Below are positions 51,230 to 59,333 of a stretch of 64,000 bases of DNA, one piece after another (position 1 is the stretch's first letter; each line of letters begins with the position of its first letter). This stretch comes from Kitasatospora aureofaciens. Lineage in GTDB: Bacteria; Actinomycetota; Actinomycetes; Streptomycetales; Streptomycetaceae. A model generated the notes under the pieces. It ran no database searches, was not told the origin of the DNA, and worked only from the letters and a program-made list of their open reading frames with translations. The stretch spans positions 482,108-546,107 of the forward strand of contig JODU01000001.1 in the NCBI GenBank assembly GCA_000720845.1. The letters are read 5' to 3'. Both the position numbers and the translations under genes were made by a program.

Positions 51230-52051
51230 TCACGCCGCGGGCAGTGACTCCCCCTGGACCGCCTGGATGTCCAGCTCGACCCTGAGCGTCGTGCCGATCG
51301 CGGCGATGCCGGCCTGGACGACCTGGTTGTAGTTCATGGCGAAGTCCTCGCGGTGCAGCTCCGTCGTCGCGCGGAAGGCGGCCCGGGTGCCGCCCCAGGG
51401 GTCGGCGCCGGTGCCGAGGTAGGCCAGGTCCAGGTCGACCTCGCGGACCACCCCGTGCAGGCCCAGCTCGCCGTGGACGGTCCAGCGGTCGGGCCCGGCC
51501 TCGCTCACGCCCGTGGAGCGGTAGGTGATCTCCGGGAACCGCTCCACGTCCAGGAAGTCCGCCGAGCGCAGGTGGGTGTCGCGCATGCCGTTGCCCGTGT
51601 CGATCGAGGCCGCCTGGATCACCGCCTCCACCCGGGACTTGGTGACGTCGTCCGGCGCGATCTCGACGGTGGCGGCGAAGTCGGTGAAACGGCCGCGCAC
51701 GCTGGAGATGCCCAGGTGCTGGGCGACGGCGGCGACACCGGAGTGCGCCGGGTCCACCGTCCACGGTCCCGGCGGCGGCAGCTCGGTGCCGCCTTGGCGG
51801 GCCAGGGTCACCGTGCCCACCTCGGCCCGGCCGCTGGCGGTGACGATCGCGCTGGAGGCGGCCGGCGCGTAGCCGACCGCGGTGACGATCACGGTGTACG
51901 CCCCCGGCGTCAGCGCGGTGGTGTCCCGCACGGCCCCCTCGGTGTCCGCCTCGGCGCGCAGTACCTGCGTGCCGGTCATGTCGGTCACCGTGACGACCGC
52001 GTGCGACACGGCCCATCCGTCCCGCGTTCGGATCCTCGCGGTCAGTCCCAT
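51230..52051 (-). CDS. YceI-family protein with N-terminal Ig-like (CarbopepD_reg) module
   Basis: 273 residues (AGGGAGAA upstream). No signal peptide. Residues 1-90 form a carboxypeptidase-regulatory/CnaB-like beta module (AVSHAVVTVTDMTGTQVLRAEADTEGAVRDTTALTPGAYTVIVTAVGYAPA). Residues 95-273 are a YceI lipocalin-like domain (WTVDPAHSGVAAVAQHLGISSVRGRF, SIDTGNGMRDTHLRSADFLDVERFPEITYRS). YceI proteins bind long-chain isoprenoids. Its Ig-like module matches those on the adjacent exporter's tail. Third gene of the MarR-MFS-YceI operon. Confidence 0.9.
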   Translation of the reverse strand: MGLTARIRTRDGWAVSHAVVTVTDMTGTQVLRAEADTEGAVRDTTALTPGAYTVIVTAVGYAPAASSAIVTASGRAEVGTVTLARQGGTELPPPGPWTVDPAHSGVAAVAQHLGISSVRGRFTDFAATVEIAPDDVTKSRVEAVIQAASIDTGNGMRDTHLRSADFLDVERFPEITYRSTGVSEAGPDRWTVHGELGLHGVVREVDLDLAYLGTGADPWGGTRAAFRATTELHREDFAMNYNQVVQAGIAAIGTTLRVELDIQAVQGESLPAA

Positions 52052-52159
52052 CCCGTTTTCTCCCTGCAAAGGCTCAGAAAGTGGTCGTAAAGAAACCGGC
52101 CCGTGGGGGCGGGCGCACCTCCGCTCAGAGCGCGCACGCCACCACGGGCCGGGGTTCTG

Positions 52160-54751
52160 CTACTCGCCGGGGTGGGCGAGCTCGATGTCGTGACCGTCGG
52201 CACCGGGTCCGGCGACCGTCAGGGCGGTGGCCACCGGCGGGTAGCCGGTCGCGATGACGGTGTACTCGCCGGCGTCCAGGTCGGTGAAGGCGTATGCCCC
52301 GTCCGTCCCGGTGGTGGCCGTGCCGATCACGTTGCCCGCCGCGTCCACCAGGGTCACCCGGGCGTCGGCCAGCGGACCGTGCGGGGCCCGCACGACGCCC
52401 TGGACCTGGGCCCCGGCCTGGAGGTCGACCTCGACGCGGGTGACGCCGGTGCCGCCGACCTCCAGCGGCAGGGCGCGGGGGCGGTAGCCGGCGGCGTTGA
52501 CCGCGACGGTCACCGTGCCCGGCACCAGCTCGGTGAAGGCGAACTCGCCCTGCTCACCGGTGGCGGCGCTGGCCAGCAGGTCGCCGCGCACATCGGTGAC
52601 GATCACCATGGCGTCCTTGACCGGCGTCCCGCTCTCCATGGCCCGGACCAGGCCGGTGAGCCCGCTGGTGCCGCTGAGCAGGATGTCGTAGGCGACCGGC
52701 TCGTCGTTGACGACGATCGTCGACGCCTGCGGCTGGAAGCCGTCGGCGGAGGCGATCAGCACGTACGACCCGGCGCTCGGCGCGTCGACGGCATAGGAGC
52801 CGTCGGCCTGGGCGACGGACCGGCCGAGCTGGCGGCCGGCCAGCGAGATCAGCGTGACCGCGGCCTGCGGGACCGGGGCGGACTCGGCGCCGCGGACGAA
52901 GCCGCGGACCGCGATGCCGCCGGAGACGGGCGCCTGAGGTTCACCGGAGCCGGCCGTCGTGGCGACGGCGGCGAGCCGCTGTGTGGCGGCCGGCTCGGCG
53001 CCCGGGGCGGCCGAGGTGTCCGAGACCGCCGAGGCGGCCTGAGCACCGGACGGCGTGGCCGCCACGGCAGCCAGCGCACCGGCCGGGACCGGCTCGTCGG
53101 CGACGCGGACGGCCTCCGCGGGGGTGCCCGTCACCGGCGGCGCGGCCTCGGCCGTGGAGTCCGCGGCCTGGGCCAGGGCGCCCTTGGTCCGCAGCGGGAC
53201 CTCCTTGATGAACAGCGTCACCAGGAAGGCGAGCAGGGCGATCGGGGCGACGATCAGGAAGATGTCGGCGATGCCGTGCCCGTAGGCGCTCTCCAGCCAT
53301 TCACGGATGCCGGGGGGCAGCAGGTCCATGTCGGGGATCGAGCCGCCGCCGGACGCCTTGGCCGCCGCCGCCTGCTCCTGCGGGCTGAGCGAGCCGATGG
53401 TGTCCGAGGCGTAGTGGCTGATCCGGGTCGACATCACGGAGCCGAGCACCGAGACGCCCACCGCGCCACCGAGGGACCGGAAGAAGGTGACCGTGGAGGA
53501 CGCGGCGCCCAGGTCGCTCGGAGCCACCTGGTTCTGCGTGCAGAGCACCAGGTTCTGCATCATCATGCCGACGCCGAGGCCCATCAGCGCCATGAAGATG
53601 CCGATGTGCCAGTAGGGGGTGTCGTAGCGCATGGTGCCGAGCAGGCCGAGGCCCGCCGTCAGCAGCACACCGCCGGCCAGCAGCCAGCCCTTCCACTTGC
53701 CGGTCTTGGTGATGATCTGACCGGAGACCGTGGACGAGACGAACAGACCGCCGATCATCGGGATGGTCATGACGCCCGACATGGTCGGGGACTTGTCCCG
53801 GGCCAGCTGGAAGTACTGGCTGAAGTACACGGTGCCCGCGAACATCGCGATACCGACGAACAGCGAGGCCAGCGAGGCCAGGGTGATGGTGCGGTTCTTG
53901 AACAGGCGCAGCGGGATGATCGGCTCGCTGGCCTTCGACTCGACGAGGAGGAAGAGCAGCGTCAGCACGACGGCGCCGCCGACCATGGCACCGGTCTGCC
54001 ACGACATCCAGGAGTACTTGTCGTCGGCGAAGGTGACCCAGACGAGCAGCAGGCAGACGGCCGCGGTGACGAAGAAGGCGCCGGCCCAGTCGACCTTGAC
54101 CTTCCGCTTGAGCACCGGCAGGTGCAGCGTCTTCTGCAGCACGATCAGCGCGAGGATCGCGAAGGGCACGCCGACGTACAGGCACCAGCGCCAGCCGAGC
54201 CAGCTGGTGTCGGTGATGACACCGCCGAGCAGCGGACCGCCGACGGTGGCGACGGCGAAGGTGGCGCCGAGGTAGCCGGAGTAGCGCCCGCGCTCACGCG
54301 GGGCGATCATCGCGGCCATGATGATCTGCGCCAGGGCGGACAGACCGCCGGCGCCCAGGCCCTGGATGGCCCGCGCGGTGATCAGCATCGCGGGGTTCTG
54401 CGACAGACCGGCCACGACGGAGCCGATGACGTAGACGATCAGGGCTATCTGGACCAGGGCCTTCTTGCTGAACAGGTCCGCGAGCTTGCCCCACAGGGGG
54501 GTGGAGGCGGTCATCGTCAGCAGCGAGGCCGTGACGACCCAGGTGTAGGCGCTCTGGCCGCCGCCGAGATCACCGATGATCTCGGGCAGGGCGTTGGTGA
54601 CAATGGTCGAGGACAGGATCGCGCAGAACATGCCGAGCAGCAGCCCGGACAATGCCTCCATGATCTGCCGGTGCGTCATCGGAGCGTCTCCGGAGGAGCC
54701 TCCCCCGTGCTTGGCATGAGCCCGCACACCGGCTGGTGTGGTCGTTGCCAT
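52160..54751 (-). CDS. DHA2-family exporter with three C-terminal Ig-like (CarbopepD_reg) domains
   Basis: 863 residues. The first ~530 are a 14-TM EmrB/QacA transporter (MFCAILSSTIVTNALPEII, GKLADLFSKKALVQ motif A, GPLLGGVITDTSWLGWRWCLYVGVPF). A Pro/Ala-rich linker (about 530-610) leads to three ~82-residue beta-sandwich repeats (about 613-695, 696-778, 779-863), each with a DGxY/GEFAFT...PG(S/T)Y/VTV..xA.G(F/Y)xP core. Ordinary DHA2 exporters end near residue 530. Starts 13 bp after the MarR gene. Confidence 0.92.
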   Translation of the reverse strand: MATTTPAGVRAHAKHGGGSSGDAPMTHRQIMEALSGLLLGMFCAILSSTIVTNALPEIIGDLGGGQSAYTWVVTASLLTMTASTPLWGKLADLFSKKALVQIALIVYVIGSVVAGLSQNPAMLITARAIQGLGAGGLSALAQIIMAAMIAPRERGRYSGYLGATFAVATVGGPLLGGVITDTSWLGWRWCLYVGVPFAILALIVLQKTLHLPVLKRKVKVDWAGAFFVTAAVCLLLVWVTFADDKYSWMSWQTGAMVGGAVVLTLLFLLVESKASEPIIPLRLFKNRTITLASLASLFVGIAMFAGTVYFSQYFQLARDKSPTMSGVMTIPMIGGLFVSSTVSGQIITKTGKWKGWLLAGGVLLTAGLGLLGTMRYDTPYWHIGIFMALMGLGVGMMMQNLVLCTQNQVAPSDLGAASSTVTFFRSLGGAVGVSVLGSVMSTRISHYASDTIGSLSPQEQAAAAKASGGGSIPDMDLLPPGIREWLESAYGHGIADIFLIVAPIALLAFLVTLFIKEVPLRTKGALAQAADSTAEAAPPVTGTPAEAVRVADEPVPAGALAAVAATPSGAQAASAVSDTSAAPGAEPAATQRLAAVATTAGSGEPQAPVSGGIAVRGFVRGAESAPVPQAAVTLISLAGRQLGRSVAQADGSYAVDAPSAGSYVLIASADGFQPQASTIVVNDEPVAYDILLSGTSGLTGLVRAMESGTPVKDAMVIVTDVRGDLLASAATGEQGEFAFTELVPGTVTVAVNAAGYRPRALPLEVGGTGVTRVEVDLQAGAQVQGVVRAPHGPLADARVTLVDAAGNVIGTATTGTDGAYAFTDLDAGEYTVIATGYPPVATALTVAGPGADGHDIELAHPGE

Positions 54752-54764
54752 GGACTTCCTTTAC

Positions 54765-55265
54765 TTACGTGGTGATCGCGGGTGTACGGGTGGACTGTTC
54801 GTCCCCGGACAGTGCGGGAGGCCGGGCCGCGGGGACCCGGCAGTCGTCGAAGCTGGCCCTGAGGCGGGCCATGAGCCGGGAGAGCTGGCGGACCTCGTCG
54901 TCGGACCAGTCGCTCAGGCGGTGCGAGAGCAGTTGGGTGGTCCGTTCGGCGATCTCGTCGAGCTGGTCCTGCCCGGCGGGCGTCAGGCGCAGGATGCGCG
55001 AGCGCTTGTCCGCGGGGTCGGGAAGGCGTTCGATCCAGCCCCGCTCGGCGCCGTGGGCGACGTGGCGGCTGGTCACCGACATGTCGACCGCGAGCAGCTC
55101 CGCGAGCTTGCTCATGCGCATGTCCCCGTCGCGGCCGAGCAGTGTCAGTACGGCGACGGACCCGCCGGGACAGTCGGACGGCAGCAGCCGCCCCATCTCC
55201 CGCTTCACGGCGCCGAAGGCGCTGAACTGGCGGATCAGCTCCTCGTACTGCGCCTTCTCGGCCAT
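54765..55265 (-). CDS. MarR-family regulator
   Basis: 166 residues from ATG 55265 (GGGAGG five bases upstream). Winged helix: VLTLLGRDGDMRMSKLAELLAVDMSVTSRHVAHGAERGWIERLPDPADKRSRILRLTPAGQDQLDEI. Ends in a short acidic tail. Upstream lie two TTGCT-GGCAA sites that it probably binds to repress its own operon with the exporter and YceI genes. Confidence 0.93.
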   Translation of the reverse strand: MAEKAQYEELIRQFSAFGAVKREMGRLLPSDCPGGSVAVLTLLGRDGDMRMSKLAELLAVDMSVTSRHVAHGAERGWIERLPDPADKRSRILRLTPAGQDQLDEIAERTTQLLSHRLSDWSDDEVRQLSRLMARLRASFDDCRVPAARPPALSGDEQSTRTPAITT

Positions 55266-55282
55266 GCGCACCTCCCGATTCG

Positions 55283-55324
55283 TTGCTTAGGGCAACCATA
55301 GGATCAGTTAGTTGCTACAGGCAA
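55283..55324 (-). promoter_or_regulatory. Two MarR operator sites around the operon promoter
   Basis: TTGCTTAGGGCAA (55283-55295) and TTGCTACAGGCAA (55312-55324) are near-identical 13-bp palindromes 29 bp apart. On the minus strand TTGCCT (55324-55319) and TATGGT lie 18 bp apart as -35/-10, so one operator covers the -35 and the other covers the start of transcription. Confidence 0.8.
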
Positions 55325-55470
55325 ACAAAAACGGTCGGTGCGGCATAAAAAGTTGGCAAAGGCAAGTATTGCGAAAGTAAATGCGCAGGTGGTAAGGGGT
55401 GGACCGGGCCAAGGGGACTGGGCGGCCCCGCACTTGGGCAGCACCCGGGGATTCGCTAGTGTCTCGGCCC

Positions 55471-55668
55471 ATGGCTAACACCCAGGGCCCCCAGGGCAAT
55501 AACGACCCCGCAGGCAGCACCCAGATGTTCCGCGCGTTCGTCGACGACGCCCCGCAGAGCCGGCAGGCGGCACCCGCCGCCTCCTCCGGGCCCCGCGTCG
55601 GCCTGATCGTCGGCATCGTGGCCGCCGTGATCGTCGTCGCGGCCGTGGCCTGGCTGGCGCTCGGCTAG
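55471..55668 (+). CDS. Small single-TM membrane protein
   Basis: 65 residues. Hydrophilic N-terminus (MANTQGPQGNNDPAGSTQMFRAFVDDAPQSRQ) and one C-terminal TM (VGLIVGIVAAVIVVAAVAWLALG), a tail-anchor topology. No family recognised. Terminated by an 18-bp perfect hairpin. A conserved orphan next to the sigma genes in Streptomyces as far as I recall. Confidence 0.75.
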   Translation: MANTQGPQGNNDPAGSTQMFRAFVDDAPQSRQAAPAASSGPRVGLIVGIVAAVIVVAAVAWLALG

Positions 55669-55727
55669 CACAGGCACCGGGCCCCTTCGGAGGGCCGGGC
55701 CCTTCGGCCGGTACCGGCGCAGACGAA

Positions 55728-55768
55728 GACGACCGCTGCGGCACCCCCGAGGTGCCGCAGCGGTCGTC
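55728..55768. terminator. Bidirectional 18-bp terminator hairpin
   Basis: Perfect 18-bp stem (55728-55745 with 55751-55768) and 5-nt loop between the convergent small membrane protein gene and sigN. Confidence 0.9.
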
Positions 55769-55815
55769 GCGCTTTCCTGCCGAGCGTCCTGGACCGGGCT
55801 CCGCCGGGACCGGAC

Positions 55816-56781
55816 TCAGTCGGAGATGAGGCCCTCGCGCAGCTGCGACAGGGTCCGGGTGAGCAGCCGGGAGACGTGCATCTGCGAGATGCCGACCTCC
55901 TCGCCGATCTGCGACTGGGTCATGTTGGCGAAGAAGCGCAACATGATGATCCGCCGCTCCCGGGGCGGCAGCTTGGCCAGCAGCGGCTTGAGGGACTCGC
56001 GGTACTCCACGCCCTCCAGCGCGGTGTCCTCGTAGCCCAGGCGGTCCGCCAGCGAGCCCTCGCCGCCGTCGTCCTCCGGGGCCGGGGAGTCCAGCGAGGA
56101 GGCCGTGTAGGCGTTGCCGACCGCGAGGCCGTCGACGACGTCCTCCTCGGACACGCCGAGGACGGCGGCCAGCTCACCCACGGTCGGGGAGCGGTCCAGC
56201 TTCTGGGACAGCTCGTCGCTGGCCTTGGTCAGGGCCAGGCGCAGCTCCTGGAGGCGGCGCGGGACGCGCACCGACCACGAGGTGTCGCGGAAGAACCGCT
56301 TGATCTCGCCGACGACGGTCGGCATCGCGAACGTCGGGAACTCGACGCCCCGTTCGCAGTCGAAGCGGTCGATCGCCTTGATCAGGCCGATGGTGCCGAC
56401 CTGGACGATGTCCTCCATCGGCTCGTTGCGGGAGCGGAAGCGCGCGGCGGCGTAGCGCACCAGCGGGAGGTTCAGCTCGATCAGGGTGTCCCGGACGTAG
56501 GCACGCTCGGGGCTGTCCTCGTCGAGGGCGGCGAGCCGCAGGAACAGGGAGCGGGACAGGGTGCGGGTGTCGATGGCCTCCGTGGCCGGGAGGGTCGGGG
56601 CCGGCACGGCGTCGAGGTCCGGCACGGCGTCGCCGGTCCGGGCGCCGTCGACGGAGCCGACCGGGCCGACGGAGTCGATGGGGCCGACGGGCTCGACGGG
56701 GCCGAGCCCCTCGATCGAGTCGGGCGCGGTCTCGCTCTCCGCGAGCGTCAGCACCTCAGAGCTGCCCTGTTCTGCGGACAT
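55816..56781 (-). CDS. sigN: SigB/SigF-type RNA polymerase sigma factor (SigN)
   Basis: 321 residues from ATG 56781 (AAAGGGGG upstream). A long variable N-terminus with a VEPVGPIDSVGPVGSVDG repeat precedes sigma regions 2 (LPLVRYAAARFRSRNEPMEDIVQVGTIGLIKAIDRFD), 3 (VEFPTFAMPTVVGEIKRFFRD) and 4 (LPPRERRIIMLRFFANMTQSQIGEEVGISQMHVSRLL). A stress/development sigma of the SigF group. The name rests on its position immediately downstream of sigF, as in S. coelicolor. Confidence 0.88.
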   Translation of the reverse strand: MSAEQGSSEVLTLAESETAPDSIEGLGPVEPVGPIDSVGPVGSVDGARTGDAVPDLDAVPAPTLPATEAIDTRTLSRSLFLRLAALDEDSPERAYVRDTLIELNLPLVRYAAARFRSRNEPMEDIVQVGTIGLIKAIDRFDCERGVEFPTFAMPTVVGEIKRFFRDTSWSVRVPRRLQELRLALTKASDELSQKLDRSPTVGELAAVLGVSEEDVVDGLAVGNAYTASSLDSPAPEDDGGEGSLADRLGYEDTALEGVEYRESLKPLLAKLPPRERRIIMLRFFANMTQSQIGEEVGISQMHVSRLLTRTLSQLREGLISD

Positions 56782-56895
56782 GCCACCCCCTTTGGGTCGC
56801 GGGACGGTCACGGCGCACGCTCCCATGCCGGGAACGCAGCCTTCACCTGAATACCGGAGCCGAAGCTCCGGCAAACGCGTCTCCGGCAGAATGTC

Positions 56896-56926
56896 ACATG
56901 TCGGCAACGCGCTGTAGTGACATGTC
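56896..56926 (-). promoter_or_regulatory. Paired ACATGTCG sites upstream of sigN
   Basis: ACATGTCGGCA (56896-56906) and ACATGTCGACA (56920-56930) are direct repeats 24 bp apart, built on the palindrome (G)ACATGT(C), 115-150 bp upstream of sigN. The same GACATGTC occurs upstream of sigF at 57984-57991. Confidence 0.5.
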
Positions 56927-56944
56927 GACATCTGAGATGCGAAT

Positions 56945-56964
56945 ACCCCCTGGAAACAGGGGGT
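56945..56964 (-). terminator. Hairpin downstream of sigF
   Basis: ACCCCCTG-GAAA-CAGGGGGT, a perfect 8-bp stem with a GNRA-type GAAA tetraloop in the sigF-sigN gap. It may end the sigF transcript or stabilise it. Confidence 0.6.
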
Positions 56965-57072
56965 CTGATGGGCTTTCAGCCCGATTCCGTGCGCAACGGC
57001 CCTGGTGAGCGATTCGCTCTCGCCGGTGACACCTCGCTCGCGCTTTCGACTCCGCCGGTGTCTTGGCCGAGC

Positions 57073-57912
57073 TTACGCGTCGATCCGGTTCGCGGACCTC
57101 AACCGCTGGAAACTACGCGCCAGTAGCCGTGAGACGTGCATCTGGGAGACGCCGAGTTCGGCACTGATCTGGGATTGCGTGAGGTTGCTGTAGTAGCGCA
57201 GCAGCAGGATCCGCTGCTCGCGCTCGGGGAGTTGGACGAGCAGGTGACGCACCAGGTCCCGGTGCTCGACCCCGTCCAGTGCCGGGTCCTCGTAGCCGAG
57301 CCGGTCGAGCAGTCCGGGCAGCCCGTCGCCCTCCTGGGCGGCCTCCAGCGAGGTGGCGTGGTAGGACCGCCCCGCCTCGATGCAGGACAGCACCTCCTCC
57401 TCGGTGATGCGCAGCCGCTCGGCGATCTCGGCCGTCGTCGGGGAGCGCCCGAAGGCGGTGGTCAGGTCCTCGGTGGCGCTGTTGACCTGCACCCACAGCT
57501 CGTGCAGCCGCCGCGGCACGTGCACCGTGCGGACGTTGTCGCGGAAGTACCGCTTGATCTCCCCGACCACCGTGGGCATCGCGAACGTCGGGAACTGCAC
57601 GCCCCGCTCCGGGTCGAAGCGGTCGATGGCGTTGATCAGCCCGATGGTGCCGACCTGGACGACGTCCTCCATCGGCTCGTTGCGGGAGCGGAACCGGGCG
57701 GCGGCGTAGCGCACCAGCGGGAGGTTGGCCTCGATGAGCGCCGCACGCACCCGGTCGTGCTCCGGCGTGCCCGGGGTGAGGTCCTTCAGCTCGCCGAAGA
57801 GCACCTGGGTCAGGGCCCGGGTGTCGGCCCCCCGGCTGCGCTGCGGCGCGGGAGCCTCCTGGGCCTGGGCGGGCGGCGCGGGCGGTGCTTGAGGCGCAGT
57901 ACTGGCCGGCAC
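57073..57912 (-). CDS. sigF: Sporulation sigma factor SigF
   Basis: 279 residues from GTG 57912 (AGGTGGAG six bases upstream, giving VPASTAPQAPPAPP). TTG codons further upstream lack a ribosome-binding site. Sigma regions: LPLVRYAAARFRSRNEPMEDVVQVGTIGLINAIDRFD, VQFPTFAMPTVVGEIKRYFRDNVRTVHVPRRLHEL and LPEREQRILLLRYYSNLTQSQISAELGVSQMHVSRLL. In S. coelicolor SigF acts late in spore maturation. The adjacent sigN paralogue shows a tandem duplication of the gene. Confidence 0.92.
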   Translation of the reverse strand: MPASTAPQAPPAPPAQAQEAPAPQRSRGADTRALTQVLFGELKDLTPGTPEHDRVRAALIEANLPLVRYAAARFRSRNEPMEDVVQVGTIGLINAIDRFDPERGVQFPTFAMPTVVGEIKRYFRDNVRTVHVPRRLHELWVQVNSATEDLTTAFGRSPTTAEIAERLRITEEEVLSCIEAGRSYHATSLEAAQEGDGLPGLLDRLGYEDPALDGVEHRDLVRHLLVQLPEREQRILLLRYYSNLTQSQISAELGVSQMHVSRLLARSFQRLRSANRIDA

Positions 57913-58115
57913 GGTCAACTCCACCTCGTGATCTGTCAACTCTTCCGTCAACTCATCCGTCAAAAGCGGTCATAGCATCACAAGACATGTCCACTGTGTG
58001 CAAGCACCGCATAAGGTCGTGTTGAGTGAACGCGGAACGGCCCCGCACCGAGCTGGTGCGGGGCCGGACAGGGGTCGGAGCGCGGGGCGGGGCGCCCCAC
58101 GGGCTCGCGGTGGTA

Positions 58116-58409
58116 CTAGAACTCGTAGTCGGCGATCACCCAGGTGGCGAACTCCCGCCACAGCGCGACGCCCGCCTGGTGCGCCGGGTGCTCGAGGTAG
58201 CGCCCGAGCGCGTCGGCGTCGTCCACCGCCGAGTTGATGGCGAAGTCGTAGGCGATGGGGCGGTCGCTGGTGTTCCAGCCGCACTCCCAGAAGCGGAGGT
58301 CGTCGATCTGGCCGCCGAGCGCCCGGAAGGCCTCGACTCCCGCCACGACGCGCGGATCGTCGCGCCCGACGCCGTCGTTCAGCTTGAACAGCACGAGGTG
58401 GCGGATCAT
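58116..58409 (-). CDS. Dabb-family (stress-responsive A/B barrel) protein
   Basis: 97 residues. MIRHLVLFKLNDGV start, then FRALGGQIDDLRFWECGWNTSDRPIAYDFAINSAVDDADALGRYLEHPAHQAGVALW, the dimeric alpha-beta barrel signature (H-P-x-H). Function unknown for this branch. The ATG overlaps the stop codon of the upstream small membrane gene (TGATG), with GGAGG 6 nt ahead. Confidence 0.92.
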   Translation of the reverse strand: MIRHLVLFKLNDGVGRDDPRVVAGVEAFRALGGQIDDLRFWECGWNTSDRPIAYDFAINSAVDDADALGRYLEHPAHQAGVALWREFATWVIADYEF

Positions 58410-58585
58410 CACTCTCCTCCGTTGGCGGCCCAGGTCATGAAGTCGCCCACGGCGCCCGCCGCGTCGGATATGCCCTGGAAACCTATCTGCACGTAGTCGG
58501 CTGCCTTGGCCGGATCAGTGATGATCACATACAGCACGAAGACCACGAGCACATAGACGGCGATCTTCTTCGAGTTCACCGCCAC
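58409..58585 (-). CDS. Small single-TM protein, coupled to Dabb gene
   Basis: 58 residues from GTG 58585 (GGGGAGG five bases upstream). One TM (KKIAVYVLVVFVLYVIITDPAKA) and an amphipathic C-terminal half (YVQIGFQGISDAAGAVGDFMTWAANGGE). No family recognised. Translationally coupled to the Dabb protein, which suggests that the two act together at the membrane. Confidence 0.78.
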   Translation of the reverse strand: MAVNSKKIAVYVLVVFVLYVIITDPAKAADYVQIGFQGISDAAGAVGDFMTWAANGGE

Positions 58586-58639
58586 CGCGGCCTCCCCTGT
58601 CCCTTTCGACCCACGCCTTCGACCGCTCATGATCGCACG

Positions 58640-58667
58640 AAGGGCCCCGTCTTTCGACGGGGCCCTT
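58640..58667 (-). terminator. Terminator of tRNA-Ser(CGA)
   Basis: Perfect 12-bp stem (58640-58651 with 58656-58667) and 4-nt loop, 6 nt beyond the tRNA 3' end on the minus strand. Confidence 0.85.
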
Positions 58668-58673
58668 GCAAAG

Positions 58674-58758
58674 CGGTAGCGGAGGGATTTGAACCCTCGG
58701 TGACTTGCGCCACACTCGCTTTCGAGGCGAGCTCCTTCGGCCGCTCGGACACGCTACC
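58674..58758 (-). tRNA. tRNA-Ser (anticodon CGA)
   Basis: 85 nt. Acceptor GGTAGCG/CGCTACC, discriminator G, anticodon loop CTCGAAA, long variable arm, T arm GAGGG-TTCAAAT-CCCTC. No encoded CCA. Third serine isoacceptor in this window. Confidence 0.96.
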
Positions 58759-58833
58759 GAGACAGACCTTACAGCACGGAGCGGCATGCTCAGAAATCGG
58801 TATTGCGGCCGACGAACAGCAGTCCGGACCGGG

Positions 58834-59289
58834 TCAGCGGTCGCGGAAGAAGTCGGTGAGCAGCCGGGCGCAGTCGGGCGCGAGCACGCCCTCGATCACC
58901 TCGGGACGGTGGTTGAGACGCCGGTCGCGCACGACGTCCCACAGGGACCCGGCCGCGCCCGCCTTGTCGTCGCGGGCGCCGTAGACCACGCGGTCCACGC
59001 GGGACTGCACGAGCGCTCCCGCGCACATCGTGCAGGGCTCCAGGGTGACGACGAGCGTGCAGCCGGACAGCCGCCACTCGCCCAGTGCCACCGCGGCCCG
59101 CCGGATCGCGAGGACCTCGGCGTGCGCCGTCGGGTCCCCGGTGGCCTCGCGTTCGTTGTGCCCGGCGGAGAGCACGGTGCGGCCGTCCGGCGCCAGTACG
59201 ACGGCGCCGACGGGTACGTCCCCGCTGCCCGCCGCCCGTCCGGCCTCGACGAGGGCGAGCCGCATCGCGGCCCGCCACCGGTCGCGCAC
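58834..59289 (-). CDS. tadA: tRNA-specific adenosine deaminase
   Basis: 151 residues. Zinc deaminase motifs TAHAEVLAIRRA (HAE, with the proton-shuttle Glu) and LEPCTMCAGAL (PCxxC). It deaminates A34 to inosine in tRNA-Arg(ACG), whose gene is at 32730 in this window. Start uncertain: the GTG at 59289 lacks a well-placed Shine-Dalgarno. The frame extends about 16 codons upstream to a CTG that overlaps the upstream gene's stop, so a coupled non-standard start is possible. Confidence 0.93.
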   Translation of the reverse strand: MRDRWRAAMRLALVEAGRAAGSGDVPVGAVVLAPDGRTVLSAGHNEREATGDPTAHAEVLAIRRAAVALGEWRLSGCTLVVTLEPCTMCAGALVQSRVDRVVYGARDDKAGAAGSLWDVVRDRRLNHRPEVIEGVLAPDCARLLTDFFRDR

Positions 59290-59333
59290 CGGATCGGGCG
59301 GAGCCTCCTCGGGCCACCGCCCGGCCGGCGCGG

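Noticed and set aside
52103..54775. 890-codon open frame on the plus strand
   Set aside because: Antisense to the exporter with Ig-like tail; composition typical of a non-coding frame.
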